This document shows positions 9,191 to 22,780 of a DNA stretch of 64,000 nucleotides, one piece after another. Both the position numbers and the translations under genes were made by a program. The DNA is from Ptiloglossa arizonensis (taxonomy: Eukaryota > Arthropoda > Insecta > Hymenoptera > Colletidae), in assembly GCF_051014685.1 (NCBI RefSeq), contig NW_027478395.1, positions 1,302,001 through 1,366,000 of the forward strand. Direction: 5' to 3'. Under the pieces are notes generated by a model, which saw nothing but the letters and a program-made list of their open reading frames with translations, was not told the origin of the DNA and did not search any database. Every line of letters starts with the position of its first letter. The stretch's first letter is position 1.

Positions 9191-12100
9191 TTCGCACTTC
9201 TGCTGCCCCAAACGCATAACCAGAACAGCCTAGGGATAAAATACACATACCGTTGTAATCGGGCGAGTTTCTACATTCAGACGCAGCAGGAATTTTTGGG
9301 TGTGGTCAATCCGTTCGCGAGATATGGGAGTTTGAAGCTAAGAACTGCTTGAGAACGCAACAAATTTTTCGCACTTCTGCTGCTCCAAACGCTTAACCAG
9401 AATGGCCTAGGGAAAAATACACATGCCGTTGTAATCGGGCGAGCTTCTACTTTCATATGTAATAGAAATTTTTGGGTTTGGTCTATCCGTTCGCGAGATA
9501 TGGGAGTTGGAAGCTAAGAAACGGTTGAGAAGGCAACAAATTTTTCGCACTTCTGCTGCCCCAAACGCTTAACCAGAACAGCCTAGGGATAAAATACACA
9601 TACCGTTGTAATCGGGCGAGTTTCTACATTCAGACGCAGCAGGAATTTTTGGGTGTGGTCAATCCGTTCGCGAGATATGGGAGTTTGAATCTAAGAACTG
9701 CTTGAGAACGCAACAAATTTTTCGCACTTCTGCTGCTCCAAACGCTTAACCAGAATGGCCTAGGGAAAAATACACATGCCGTTGTAATCGGGCGAGCTTC
9801 TACTTTCATATGTAATAGAAATTTTTGGGTTTGGTCTATCCGTTCGCGAGATATGGGAGTTGGAAGCTAAGAAACGGTTGAGAAGGCAACAAATTTTTCG
9901 CACTTCTGCTGCCCCAAACGCTTAACCAGAACAGCCTAGGGATAAAATACACATACCGTTGTAATCGGGCGAGTTTCTACATTCAGACGCAGCAGGAATT
10001 TTTGGGTGTGGTCAATCCGTTCGCGAGATATGGGAGTTTGAAGCTAAGAACTGCTTGAGAACGCAACAAATTTTTCGCGCTTCTGCTGCTCCAAACGCTT
10101 AACCAGAATGGCCTAGGGAAAAATACACATGCCGTTGTAATCGGGCGAGCTTCTACTTTCATATGTAATAGGAATTTTTGGGTTTGGTCAATCCGTTCGC
10201 GAGATATGGGAGTTTGAAGCTAAGAAATGGTTGAGAAGACAACAAATTTTTCGCACTTCTGCTGCTCCAAACGCTTAACCAGAATGGCCTAGGGAAAAAT
10301 ACACATGCCGTTGTAATCGGGCGAGCTTCTACTTTCATATGTAATAGAAATTTTTGGGTTTGGTCAATCCGTTCGCGAGATATGGGAGTTGGACCTAAGA
10401 AACGGTTGAGAAGGCAACAAATTTTTCGCACTTCTGCTGCCCCAAACGCTTAACCAGAACAGCCTAGGGATAAAATACACATACCGTTGTAATCGGGCGA
10501 GTTTCTACATTCAGACGCAGCAGGAATTTTTGGGTGTGGTCAATCCGTTCGCGAGATATGGGAGTTTGAAGCTAAGAACTGCTTGAGAACGCAACAAATT
10601 TTTCGCACTTCTGCTGCTCCAAACGCTTAACCAGAATGGCCTAGGGAAAAATACACATGCCGTTGTAATCGGGCGAGCTTCTACTGTCATATGTAATAGG
10701 AATTTTTGGGTTTGGTCAATCCGTTCACGAGATATGGGAGTTTGAAGCTAAGAAATGGTTGAGAAGACAACAAATTTTTCGCACTTCTGCTGCTCCAAAC
10801 GCTTAACCAGAATGGCCTAGGGAAAAAATACACATACCTTTGTAATCGGGAGTGTTTCTACTTTCAGATGTAGTAGGAATTTTTGGTTTTGGTCAATCCG
10901 TTCGCGAGATGTGGGAGTCTGAAGCTAAGAAATAGTTGAGAAGGCAACAAACTTTTCGCACTTCTGCTGCTTCAAACGCTTAACCAGAATAGTATAGGGA
11001 AAAAATACACAAACCGTTGTAATCGGGCGAGTTTCTACATTCAGACGCAGCAGGAATTTTTGGGTGTGGTCAATCCGTTCGCGAGATATGGGAGTTTGAA
11101 GCTAAGAACTGCTTGAGAACGCAACAAATTTTTCGCACTTCTGCTGCTCCAAACGCTTAACCAGAATGGCCTAGGGAAAAATACACATGCCGTTGTAATC
11201 GGGCGAGCTTCTACTTTCATATGTAATAGAAATTTTTGGGTTTGGTCAATCCGTTCGCGAGATATGGGAGTTGGAAGCTAAGAAACGGTTGAGAAGGCAA
11301 CAAATTTTTCGCACTTCTGCTGCCCCAAACGCTTAACCAGAACAGCCTAGGGATAAAATACACATACCGTTATAATCGGGCGAGTTTCTACATTCAGACG
11401 CAGCAGGAATTTTTGGGTGTGGTCAATCCGTTCGCGAGATATGGGAGTTTGAAGCTAAGAACTGCTTGAGAACGCAACAAATTTTTCGCACTTCTGCTGC
11501 TCCAAACGCTTAACCAGAATGGCCTAGGGAAAAATACACATGCCGTTGTAATCGGGCGAGCTTCTACTTTCATATGTAATAGAAATTTTTGGGTTTGGTC
11601 TATCCGTTCGCGAGATATGGGAGTTGGAAGCTAAGAAACGGTTGAGAAGGCAACAAATTTTTCGCACTTCTGCTGCCCCAAACGCTTAACCAGAACAGCC
11701 TAGGGATAAATTTCACATACCGTTGTAATCGGGCGAGTTTCTACATTCAGACGCAACAGGAATTTTTGGGTGTGGTCAATCCGTTCGCGAGATATGGGAG
11801 TTTGAAGCTAAGAACTGCTTGAGAACGCAACAAATTTTTCGCACTTCTGCTGCTCCAAACGCTTAACCAGAATGGCCTAGGGAAAAACACACATGCCGTT
11901 GTAATCGGGCGAGCTTCTACTTTCATATGTAATAGGAATTTTTGGGTTTGGTCAATCCGTTCGCGAGATATGGGAGTTTGAAGCTAAGAAATGGTTGAGA
12001 AGGCAACAAACTTTTCGCAATTCTGCTGCTCCAAACGCTTAACCAGAATGGCCTAGGGGAAAATACACATACCGTTGTAATCGGGCGAGTTTCTACATTC

Positions 12101-14406
12101 AGACGCAGCAGGAATTTTTGGGTTTTGTCAATCCGTTCGCGAGATGTGGGAGTTTGAAGCTAAGAAATGGTTGAGAAGGCAACAAATTTTTCGCACTTCT
12201 GCTGCTCCAAACACTTAACCAGGATGGCCTAGGGAAAAAATACACTTACCGTTGTAATCGGGCGAGTTTCTGCATTCAGACGCAGCAGGATTTTTTGGGT
12301 TTGGTCAATCCGTTCGCGAGATATGGGAGTTTGAAGCTAAGAAATTGTTGAGAAGAAAACAAATTTTTCGCACATCTGCTGCTCCAATCGCTTAACCAGA
12401 ATGGCCTAGGGAAAAAATACACATACCGTTGTAACCTGGCGAGTTTCTACTTTCAGATGTAGTAGGAATTTTTGGCTTTGGTCAATCCGTTCGCGAGATG
12501 TGGGAGTTTGAAGCTAAGATGTGGTTGAGAAAACAACAAATTTTTCGCACTTCTGCTGCTCCAAACGCTTAACCAGAATGGCCTAGGGAAAAATACACAT
12601 GCCGTTGTAATCGGGCGAGCTTCTACTTTCATATGTAATAGAAATTTTTGGGTTTGGTCTATCCGTTCGCGAGATATGGGAGTTGGAAGCTAAGAAACGG
12701 TTGAGAAGGCAACAAATTTTTCGCACTTCTGCTGCCCCAAACGCTTAACCAGAACAGCCTAGGGATAAAATACACATACCGTTGTAATCGGGCGAGTTTC
12801 TACATTCAGACGCAGCAGGAATTTTTGGGTGTGGTCAATCCGTTCGCGAGATATGGGAGTTTGAAGCTAAGAACTGCTTGAGAACGCAACAAATTTTTCG
12901 CACTTCTGCTGCTCCAAACGCTTAACCAGAATGGCCTAGGGAAAAATACACATGCCGTTGTAATCGGGCGAGCTTCTACTTTCATATGTAATAGGAATTT
13001 TTGGGTTTGGTCAATCCGTTCGCGAGATATGGGAGTTTGAAGCTAAGAAATGGTTGAGAAGACAACAAATTTTTCGCACTTCTGCTGCTCCAAACGCTTA
13101 ACCAGAATGGCCTAGGGAAAAAATACACATACCTTTGTAATCGGGAGTGTTTCTACTTTCAGATGTAGTAGGAATTTTGGTTTTGGTCAATCCGTTCGCG
13201 AGATGTGGGAGTTTGAAGCTAAGAAATAGTTGAGAAGGCAACAAACTTTTCGCACTTCTGCTGCTTCAAACGCTTAACCAGAATAGTATAGGGAAAAAAT
13301 ACACAACCCGTTGTAATCGGGCGAGTTTCTACACTCAGACGCAGCAGGAATTTTTGGGTGTGGTCAATCCGTTCGCGAGATATGGGAGTTTGAAGCTAAG
13401 AACTGCTTGAGAACGCAACAAATTTTTCGCACTTCTGCTGCTCCAAACGCTTAACCAGAATGGCCTAGGGAAAAATACACATGCCGTTGTAATCGGGCGA
13501 GCTTCTACTTTCATATGTAATAGAAATTTTTGGGTTTGGTCAATCCGTTCGCGAGATATGGGAGTTGGAAGCTAAGAAACGTTTGAGAAGGCAACAAATT
13601 TTTCGCACTTCTGCTGCCCCAAACGCTTAACCAGAACAGCCTAGGGATAAAATACACATACCGTTGTAATCTGGCGAGTTTCTACATTCAGACGCAGCAG
13701 GAATTTTTGGGTGTGGTCAATCCGTTCGCGAGATATGGGAGTTTGAAGCTAAGAACTGCTTGAGAACGCAACAAATTTTTCGCACTTCTGCTGCTCCAAA
13801 CGCTTAACCAGAATGGCCTAGGGAAAAATACACATGCCGTTGTAATCGGGCGAGCTTCTACTTTCATATGTAATAGGAATTTTTGGGTTTGGTCAATCCG
13901 TTCGCGAGATATGGGAGTTTGAAGCTAAGAAATGGTTGAGAAGACAACAAATTTTTCGCACTTCTGCTGCTCCAAACGCTTAACCAGAATGGCCTAGGGA
14001 AAAAATACACATACCTTTGTAATCGGGAGAGTTTCTACTTTCAGATGTAGTAGGAATTTTTGGTTTTGGTCAATCCGTTCGCGTGATGTGGGAGTTTGAA
14101 TCTAAGAAATGGTTGAGAAGACATCAAACTTTCCGCAATTCTGCTGCTCCAAACGCTTAACCAGAGCGGCCTAGGGAAAAATACACATACCGTTGTAATC
14201 GGGCGAGTTTCTACATTCAGACGCAGCAGGAATTTTTGGGTGTGGTCAATCCGTTCGCGAGATATGGGAGTTTGAAGCTAAGAACTGCTTGAGAACGCAA
14301 CAAATTTTTCGCACTTCTGCTGCTCCAAACGCTTAACCAGAATGGCCCAGGGAAAAATACACATGCCGTTGTAATCGGGCGAGCTTCTACTTTCATATGT
14401 AATAGG
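9191..14406. repeat. A/B dimer-dominated block (~353 bp period)
   Basis: Two monomer types alternate. Type A has CTGCCCCAAACGC, ACAGCCTAGGGATAAAATAC, GGGTGTGGTC and AAGAACTGCTTGAGAACGC. Type B has ACACATGCCGTTG, GCGAGCTTCTACTTTCATATG and often GTTGGAAGC with AAACGGTTGAG. TTTTTCGCACTTCTGCTGCCCC starts at 9541 and 9894, a 353-bp period. Elsewhere an extra monomer turns the unit into a trimer (9894 to about 10424), and the AATAGTATAGGG and ACACTTAACCAGG phrases interrupt it near 10.98, 12.2 and 13.27 kb. Confidence 0.85.
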
Positions 14407-15514
14407 AATTTTTGGGTTTGGTCAATCCGTTCGCGAGATATGGGAGTTTGAAGCTAAGAAATGGTTGAGAAGACAACAAATTTTTCGCACTTCTGCTGCT
14501 CCAAACGCTTAACCAGAATGGCCTAGGGAAAAAATACACATACCTTTGTAATCGGGAGAGTTTCTACTTTCAGATGTATTAGGAATTTTTGGTTTTGGTC
14601 AATCCGTTCGCGAGATGTGGGAGTTTGAAGCTAAGAAATGGTTGAGAAGACAACAAATTTTTCGCACTTCTGCTGCTCCAAACGCTTAACCGGAATGGCC
14701 TAGGGAAAAAATACACATACCTTTGTAATCGGGAGAGTTTCTACTTTCAGATGTAGTAGGAATTTTTGGTTTTGGTCAATCCGTTCGCGAGATGTGGGAG
14801 TTTGAAGCTAAGAAATGGTTGAGAAGGCAACAAACTTTTCGCAATTCTGCTGCTTCAAACGCTTAACCAGAATAGTATAGGGAAAAAATACACAAACCGT
14901 TGTAATAGGGCGAGTTTCTACATTCAGACGCAATAGGAATTTTTGGGTTTGGTCAATCCGTTCGCGAGATATGGGAGTTGGAAGCCAAGAAATGGTTGAG
15001 AGGGCAACAAATTTTGCGCACTTCAGCTGCTCCAAACGCTTAACCAGAATGGCCTTGGGAAAAAATACACATACCGTTGTTATCGTACGAGTTTCTACTT
15101 TCAGACGCAATAGGAATTTTTGGGTTTGGTCAATCCGTTCGCGAGATATGGGAGTTTGAAGCTAAGAAATGGTTGAGAAGGCAACAAACTTTTCGCAATT
15201 CTGCTGCTCCAAACGCTTAACCAGAATGGCTTAGGGAAAAATACACATACCGTTGTAATCGGGCGAGTTTCTACATTCAGACGCAGCAGGAATTTTTGGG
15301 TTTGGTCAATCCGTTCGCGAGATATGGGAGTTTGAAGCTAAGAAATGGTTGAGAAGGCAACAAACTTTTCGCAATTCTGCTGCTCCAAACGCTTAACCAG
15401 AATGGCCTAGGGAGAAAATACACATACCTTTGTAATCGGGCGAGTTTCTACATTCAGATGTAGTAGGAATTTTTGGGTTTTGTCAATCCGTTCGCGAGAT
15501 GTGGGAGTTTGAAG
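14407..15514. repeat. Second copy of the 6.6-8.2 kb segment
   Basis: Matches 6640 onward at offset 7767 and 57.36 kb onward at offset 42953. It carries AATAGTATAGGG, GTTGAGAGGGC and GTTGTTATCGTACGAG in the same order. Upstream of 14407 it is type B (GAGCTTCTACTTTCATATG), whereas the sequence upstream of 6640 is not, which marks the junction. The match continues into the next block to about 15947. Confidence 0.82.
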
Positions 15515-17459
15515 CTAAGAAATGGTTGAGAAGGCAACAAATTTTTCGCACTTCTGCTGCTCCAAACGCTTAACCAGGATGGCCTAGGGAGAAAATACAC
15601 ATACCGTTGTAATCGGGCGAGTTTCTACATTCAGATGTAATAGAAATTTTTGGGTTTGGTCAATCCGTTCGCGAGATATGGGAGTTGGAAGCTAAGAAAT
15701 GGTTGAGAAGGCAACAAATTTTTCGCACTTCTGCTGCCCCAAACGCTTAACCAGAACAGCCTAGGGATAAAATACACATACCGTTGTAATCGGGCGAGTT
15801 TCTACATTCAGACGCAGCAGGAATTTTTGGGTGTGGTCAATCCGTTCGCGAGATATGGGAGTTTGCAGCTAAGAACTGCTTGAGAAGGCAACAAATTTTT
15901 CGCACTTCTGCTGCTCCAAACGCTTAACCAGAATGGCCTAGGGAAAAAATACACATACCGTTGTAATCGGGCGAGTTTCTGCATTCAGACGCAGGTGGAA
16001 TTTTTGGGTTTGGGCAATCCGTTCGCGAGATGTGGGAGTTTGAAGCTAAGAAATGGTTGAGAAGGCAACAAATTTTTCGCAATTCTGCTGCTCCAAACGC
16101 TTAACCAGAATGGCCTAGGGAGAAAATACACATCCCGTTGTAATCGGGCGAGTTTCTACATTCAGATGTAGTAGGAATTTTTGGGTTTGGTCAATCCGTT
16201 CGCGAGATGTGGGAGTTTGAATCTAAGAAATGGTTGAGAAGGCAACAAATTTTTCGCAATTCTGCTGCTTCAAACGCTTAACCAGGATGGCCTAGGGAGA
16301 AAATACACATACCGTTGTAATCGGGCGAGTTTCTACATTCAGATGTTATAGAAATTTTTGGGTTTGGTCAATCCGTTCGCGAGATATGGGAGTTGGAAGC
16401 TAAGAAATGGTTGAGAAGGCAACAAATTTTTCGCACTTCTGCTGCCCCAAACGCTTAACCAGAACAGCCTAGGGATAAAATACACATACCGTTGTAATCG
16501 GGCGAGTTTCTACATTCAGACGCAGCAGGAATTTTTGGGTGTGGTCAATCCGTTCGCGAGATATGGGAGTTTGAAGCTAAGAACTGCTTGAGAAGGCAAC
16601 AAATTTTTCGCACTTCTGCTGCTCCAAACGCTTAACCAGAATGGCCTAGGGAAAAAATACACATACAGTTGTAATCGGGCGAGTCTCTACTTTCAGGTGT
16701 AGTAGGAATTTTTGGGTTTGGTCAATCGGTTCGCGAGATGTGGGAGTTTGAAGCTAAGAAATGCTTGAGAAGACAACAAACTTTCGCACTTCTGCTGCTC
16801 CAAACGCTTAATCAGAGTGGCCTAGGGAAAAATACACATACCGTTGTAATCGGGCGAGTTTCTGCATTCAGACGCAGGTGGAATTTTTGGGTTTGGGCAA
16901 TCCGTTCGCGAGATGTGGGAGTTTGAAGCTAAGAAATGGTTGAGAAGGCAACAAATTTTTCGCAATTCTGCTGCTCCAAACGCTTAACCAGAATGGCCTA
17001 GGGAGAAAATACACATCCCGTTGTAATCGGGCGAGTTTCTACACTCAGATGTAGTAGGAATTTTTGGGTTTGGTCAATCCGTTCGCGAGATGTGGGAGTT
17101 TGAATCTAAGAAATGGTTGAGAAGGCAACAAATTTTTCGCAATTCTGCTGCTTCAAACGCTTAACCAGAATGGCCTAGGGAGAAAATACACATACCGTTG
17201 TAATCGGGCGAGTTTCTACATTCAGACACAGCAGGAATTTTTGGGTTTGGTCAATCCGTTCGCGAGATATGGGAGTTTGAAGCTAAGAAATGGTTGAGAA
17301 GGCAACAAATTTTTCGCAATTCTGCTGCTCCAAACGCTTAACCAGAATGGCCTAGGGAGAAAATACACATACCGTTGTAATCGGGCGAGTTTCTACATTC
17401 AGATGTAGTAGGAATTTTTGGGTTTGGTCAATCCGTTCGCGAGATGTGGGAGTTTGAAT
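15515..17459. repeat. 11-mer HOR unit, 1,945 bp, copy 1
   Basis: Eleven monomers repeated directly at offset 1945. ATACCGTTG at 15601 corresponds to 17546, and the series CAGTTGTAATCGGGCGAGTCTC, AATCGGTTCGCGAGATGTGG and CAGACGCAGGTGG at 16670-16900 recurs at 18615-18845. The copies differ at very few bases by eye, for example GATGTTATAG here (16347) against GATGTAATAG (18292). That suggests a recent duplication. Confidence 0.9.
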
Positions 17460-19404
17460 CTAAGAAATGGTTGAGAAGGCAACAAATTTTTCGCACTTCT
17501 GCTGCTCCAAACGCTTAACCAGGATGGCCTAGGGAGAAAATACACATACCGTTGTAATCGGGCGAGTTTCTACATTCAGATGTAATAGAAATTTTTGGGT
17601 TTGGTCAATCCGTTCGCGAGATATGGGAGTTGGAAGCTAAGAAATGGTTGAGAAGGCAACAAATTTTTCGCACTTCTGCTGCCCCAAACGCTTAACCAGA
17701 ACAGCCTAGGGATAAAATACACATACCGTTGTAATCGGGCGAGTTTCTACATTCAGACGCAGCAGGAATTTTTGGGTGTGGTCAATCCGTTCGCGAGATA
17801 TGGGAGTTTGCAGCTAAGAACTGCTTGAGAAGGCAACAAATTTTTCGCACTTCTGCTGCTCCAAACGCTTAACCAGAATGGCCTAGGGAAAAAATACACA
17901 TACCGTTGTAATCGGGCGAGTTTCTGCATTCAGACGCAGGTGGAATTTTTGGGTTTGGGCAATCCGTTCGCGAGATGTGGGAGTTTGAAGCTAAGAAATG
18001 GTTGAGAAGGCAACAAATTTTTCGCAATTCTGCTGCTCCAAACGCTTAACCAGAATGGCCTAGGGAGAAAATACACATCCCGTTGTAATCGGGCGAGTTT
18101 CTACATTCAGATGTAGTAGGAATTTTTGGGTTTGGTCAATCCGTTCGCGAGATGTGGGAGTTTGAATCTAAGAAATGGTTGAGAAGGCAACAAATTTTTC
18201 GCAATTCTGCTGCTTCAAACGCTTAACCAGGATGGCCTAGGGAGAAAATACACATACCGTTGTAATCGGGCGAGTTTCTACATTCAGATGTAATAGAAAT
18301 TTTTGGGTTTGGTCAATCCGTTCGCGAGATATGGGAGTTGGAAGCTAAGAAATGGTTGAGAAGGCAACAAATTTTTCGCACTTCTGCTGCCCCAAACGCT
18401 TAACCAGAACAGCCTAGGGATAAAATACACATACCGTTGTAATCGGGCGAGTTTCTACATTCAGACGCAGCAGGAATTTTTGGGTGTGGTCAATCCGTTC
18501 GCGAGATATGGGAGTTTGAAGCTAAGAACTGCTTGAGAAGGCAACAAATTTTTCGCACTTCTGCTGCTCCAAACGCTTAACCAGAATGGCCTAGGGAAAA
18601 AATACACATACAGTTGTAATCGGGCGAGTCTCTACTTTCAGGTGTAGTAGGAATTTTTGGGTTTGGTCAATCGGTTCGCGAGATGTGGGAGTTTGAAGCT
18701 AAGAAATGCTTGAGAAGACAACAAACTTTCGCACTTCTGCTGCTCCAAACGCTTAATCAGAGTGGCCTAGGGAAAAATACACATACCGTTGTAATCGGGC
18801 GAGTTTCTGCATTCAGACGCAGGTGGAATTTTTGGGTTTGGGCAATCCGTTCGCGAGATGTGGGAGTTTGAAGCTAAGAAATGGTTGAGAAGGCAACAAA
18901 TTTTTCGCAATTCTGCTGCTCCAAACGCTTAACCAGAATGGCCTAGGGAGAAAATACACATCCCGTTGTAATCGGGCGAGTTTCTACACTCAGATGTAGT
19001 AGGAATTTTTGGGTTTGGTCAATCCGTTCGCGAGATGTGGGAGTTTGAATCTAAGAAATGGTTGAGAAGGCAACAAATTTTTCGCAATTCTGCTGCTTCA
19101 AACGCTTAACCAGAATGGCCTAGGGAGAAAATACACATACCGTTGTAATCGGGCGAGTTTCTACATTCAGACACAGCAGGAATTTTTGGGTTTGGTCAAT
19201 CCGTTCGCGAGATATGGGAGTTTGAAGCTAAGAAATGGTTGAGAAGGCAACAAATTTTTCGCAATTCTGCTGCTCCAAACGCTTAACCAGAATGGCCTAG
19301 GGAGAAAATACACATACCGTTGTAATCGGGCGAGTTTCTACATTCAGATGTAGTAGGAATTTTTGGGTTTGGTCAATCCGTTCGCGAGATGTGGGAGTTT
19401 GAAT
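17460..19404. repeat. 11-mer HOR unit, 1,945 bp, copy 2
   Basis: Near-identical second copy. The match would re-enter the start of the unit at 19405 but is lost at about 19440, where CGCAATTCTG replaces CGCACTTCTG and GAACGG replaces GGATGG. There is no third copy. Confidence 0.9.
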
Positions 19405-20734
19405 CTAAGAAATGGTTGAGAAGGCAACAAATTTTTCGCAATTCTGCTGCTCCAAACGCTTAACCAGAACGGCCTAGGGAAAAAATACACATACCGTTGT
19501 AATCGGGCGAGTCTCTACATTCAGACGCAGCAGGAATTTTTGGGTTTGGTCAATCCGTTCGCGAGATATGGGAGTTTGAAGCTAAGAAACGCTTGAGAAG
19601 GCAACAAATTTTTCACACTTCACTTGCTCCAAACGCTTAACCAGAATGGCCTAGTGAAAAAATACACATACCTTTGTAAACGGGCGAGTTTCTACTTTCA
19701 TATGTAAGAGAAATTTTTGGGTTTGGTCAATCCGTTCGCGAGATATGGGAGTTTGAAGCTAAGAAATGGTTGAGAAGACAACAAATTTTTCGCACTTCTG
19801 CTGCTCCAAACGCTTAACCAGAATGGCCTAGGGAAAAAATACACATACCGTTGTAATCGGGCGAGATTCTACTTTCAGATGTAGTAGGAATTTTTGGGTT
19901 TGGTCAATCCGTTCGCGAGATGTGGGAGTTTGAATCTAAGAAATGGTTGAGAAGACAACAAATTTTTCGCAATTCTGCTGCTCCAAACGCTTAACCAGAG
20001 TGGCCTAGGGAAAAATACACGTACCGTTGTAATCGGGCGAGTTACTACATTCAGACGCAGCAGGAATTTTTGGGTTTGGTCAATCCGTTCGCGAGATATG
20101 GGAGTTTGAAGCTAGGAAATGCTTGAGAAGGCAACAAATTTTTCGCACTTCTGCTGCTCCAAACGCTTAACCAGAATGGCCTAGCGAAAAATACACATAC
20201 CGTTGTAATCGGGCGAGTTTCTACATTCAGACGCAGCAGGAATTTTTGGGTTTGGTCAATCCGTTCGCGAGATATGGGAGTTTGAAGCTAAGAAATGGTT
20301 GAGAAGGCAACAAACTTTTCGCAATTCTGCTGCTCCAAACGCTTAACCAGAATGGCCTAGGGAGAAAATACACATACCGTTGTAATCGGGCGAGTTTCTA
20401 CATTCAGATGTAGTAGGAATTTTTGGGTTTTGTCAATCCGTTCGCGAGATGTGGGTGTTTGAAGCTAAGAAATGGTTGAGAAGGCAACAAATTTTTCGCA
20501 CTTCTGCTGCTCCAAACGCTTAACCAGGATGGCCTAGGGAAAAAATGCACATACCGTTGTAATCGGGCGAGTTTCTGCATTCAGACACAGCAGGAATTTT
20601 TGGGTTTGGTCAATCCGTTCGCGAGATATGGGAGTTTGAAGCTAAGAAATGGTTGAGAAGGCAACAAATTTTTCGCACTTGTGCTGCTCCAAACGTTTAA
20701 CCAGAATGGCCTAGGGAAGAAATACACATACCGT
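19405..20734. repeat. Mosaic monomers; part shared with 54.1-55.2 kb
   Basis: From about 19990 to 21130 (running into the next block) this matches 54107 to about 55250 at offset 34117. The shared rare features are GATGTGGGTGTTTGAAGC (20448) and CACTTGTGCTGCTCCAAACG (20677). Before that lie individually diverged monomers such as CACTTCACTTGCTCC near 19617. No gene is visible. Confidence 0.8.
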
Positions 20735-22780
20735 TGTAATCGGGCGAGTTTCTACATTCAGACGCAACAGGAATTTTTGGGTTTGGTCCATCCGTTCGCG
20801 AGATATGGGAGTTTGAAGCTAGGAAATGCTTGAGAAGGCAACAAACTTTTCGCAATTCTGCTGCTCCAAACGCTTAACCAGAATGGCCTAGGGAGAAAAT
20901 ACGCATACCGTTGTAATCGGGCGAGTTTCTACATTCAGATGTAGTAGGAATTTTTGGGTTTTGTCAATCCTTTCGCGAGATGTGGGAGTTTGAAGCTAAG
21001 AAATGGTTGAGAAGGCAACAAATTTTTCGCACTTCTGCTGCTCCAAACGCTTAACCAGGATGGCTTAGGGAAAAAATACACATACCGTTGTAATCGGGCG
21101 AGTTTCTACATTCAGACGCAGCAGGAATTTTTGGGTTTGGTCAATCCGTTCGCGAGATATGGGAGTTTGAAGCTAAGAAATGCTTGAGAAGGCAACAAAT
21201 TTTTCGCACTTCTGTTGCTCCAAACGCTTAACCAGAATGGCCTAGTGAAAAAATACACATACCTTTGTAATCGGGAGAGTTTCTACTTTCAGATGTAGTA
21301 GGAATTTTTGTGTTTGGTCAATCCGTTCGCGAGATGTGGGAGTTTGAAGCTAAGAAATTGTTGAGAAGAAAACAAATTTTTTTGCACATCTGCTGCTCCA
21401 AACGCTTAACCAGAATGGCCTAGGGAAAAAATACACATACCGTTGTAACCGGGCGAGTTTCTACTTTCAGACGTTGTAGGATATTTTTGGATTTGGTCAA
21501 TCCGTTCGCGAGATGTGGGAGTTTGAAGCTAAGATGTGGTGGAGAAAACAACAAATGTTTCGCACTTCTGCTGCTCCAAACGCTTAACCAGAATGGCCGA
21601 GGGAAAAATACACATGCCGTTGTAATCGGGCGAGCTTCTACTTTCATATGTAATAGAAATATTTGAGTTTGGTCAATCCGTTCGCGAGATATGGGAGTTG
21701 GAAGCTAAGAAATGGTTGAGAAGGCAACAAATTTTTCGCACTTCTGCTGCCCCAAACGCTTAACCAGAACGGCCTAGGGATAAAATGCACATACCGTTGT
21801 AATCGGGCGAGTTTCTATATTCAGACGCAGCAGGAATTTTTGGGTGTGGTCAATCCGTTCGCGAGATATGGGAGTTTGAAGCTAAGAAATGCTTGAGAAG
21901 GCAACAAATTTTTCGCACTTCTGCTGCCCCAAACGCTTAACCAGAACGGCCTAGGGATAAAATGCACATACCGTTGTTTTCGTACGAGTTTCTACTTTCA
22001 GACGCAGCAGGAATTTTTGGGTTTGGGCAATCCGTTCGCGAGATGTGGGAGTTTGAAGCTAAGAAATGGTTGAGAAGGCAACAAATTTTTCCCACTTCTG
22101 CTGCAACAAACCCTTAACAAGAATGGCCTAGGGAAAAAGTACACATACCGTTGTAATCGGGCGAGTTTCTGCATTCAGACGCAGGTGGAATTTTTGGGTT
22201 TGGTCAATCCGTTCGCGAGATATGGGAGTTTGAAGCTAAGAAATGGTTGAGAAGGCAACAAATTTTTCGCAATTCTGCTGCTCCAAACGCTTAACCAGAA
22301 TGGCCTAGGGAGAAAATACACATACCGTTGTAACCGGGCGAGTTTCTACTTTCAGACGTTGTAGGATATTTTTGGATTTGGTCAATCCGTTCGCGAGATG
22401 TGGGAGTTTGAAGCTAAGATGTGGTGGAGAAAACAACAAATTTTTCGCACTTCTGCTTCTCCAAACGCTTAACCAGAACGGCCTAGGGATAAAATGCACA
22501 TACCGTTGTAATCGGGCGAGTTTCTATATTCAGACGCAGCAGGAATTTTTGGGTGTGGCCAATCCGTTCGCGAGATATGGGAGTTTGAAGCTAAGAAATG
22601 CTTGAGAAGGCAACAAATTTTTCGCACTTCTGCTGCCCCAAACGCTTAACAAGAATGGCCTAGGGAAAAAGTACACATACCGTTGTAATCGGGCGAGTTT
22701 CTGCATTCAGACGCAGGTGGAATTTTTGGGTTTGGTCAATCCGTTCGCGAGATATGGGAGTTTGAAGCTAAGAAATGGTT
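20735..22780. repeat. ~2-kb segment, copied at 25.7 and 27.9 kb and again at 32.6 kb
   Basis: Distinctive order of variants: GGTCCATCCG, AATACGCATACCG, AATCCTTTCGCGAG, AGGATGGCTTAGGG, TTTTTTTGCACATCTGC, GACGTTGTAGGATATTTTTGG and AAGATGTGGTGGAG. It reappears at 25.69 kb (offset 4953, falling to 4951 after two one-base deletions) and from 27.89 kb (offset 7077). The copy at 27.89 kb also keeps the downstream context to about 23.77 kb. Confidence 0.88.
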
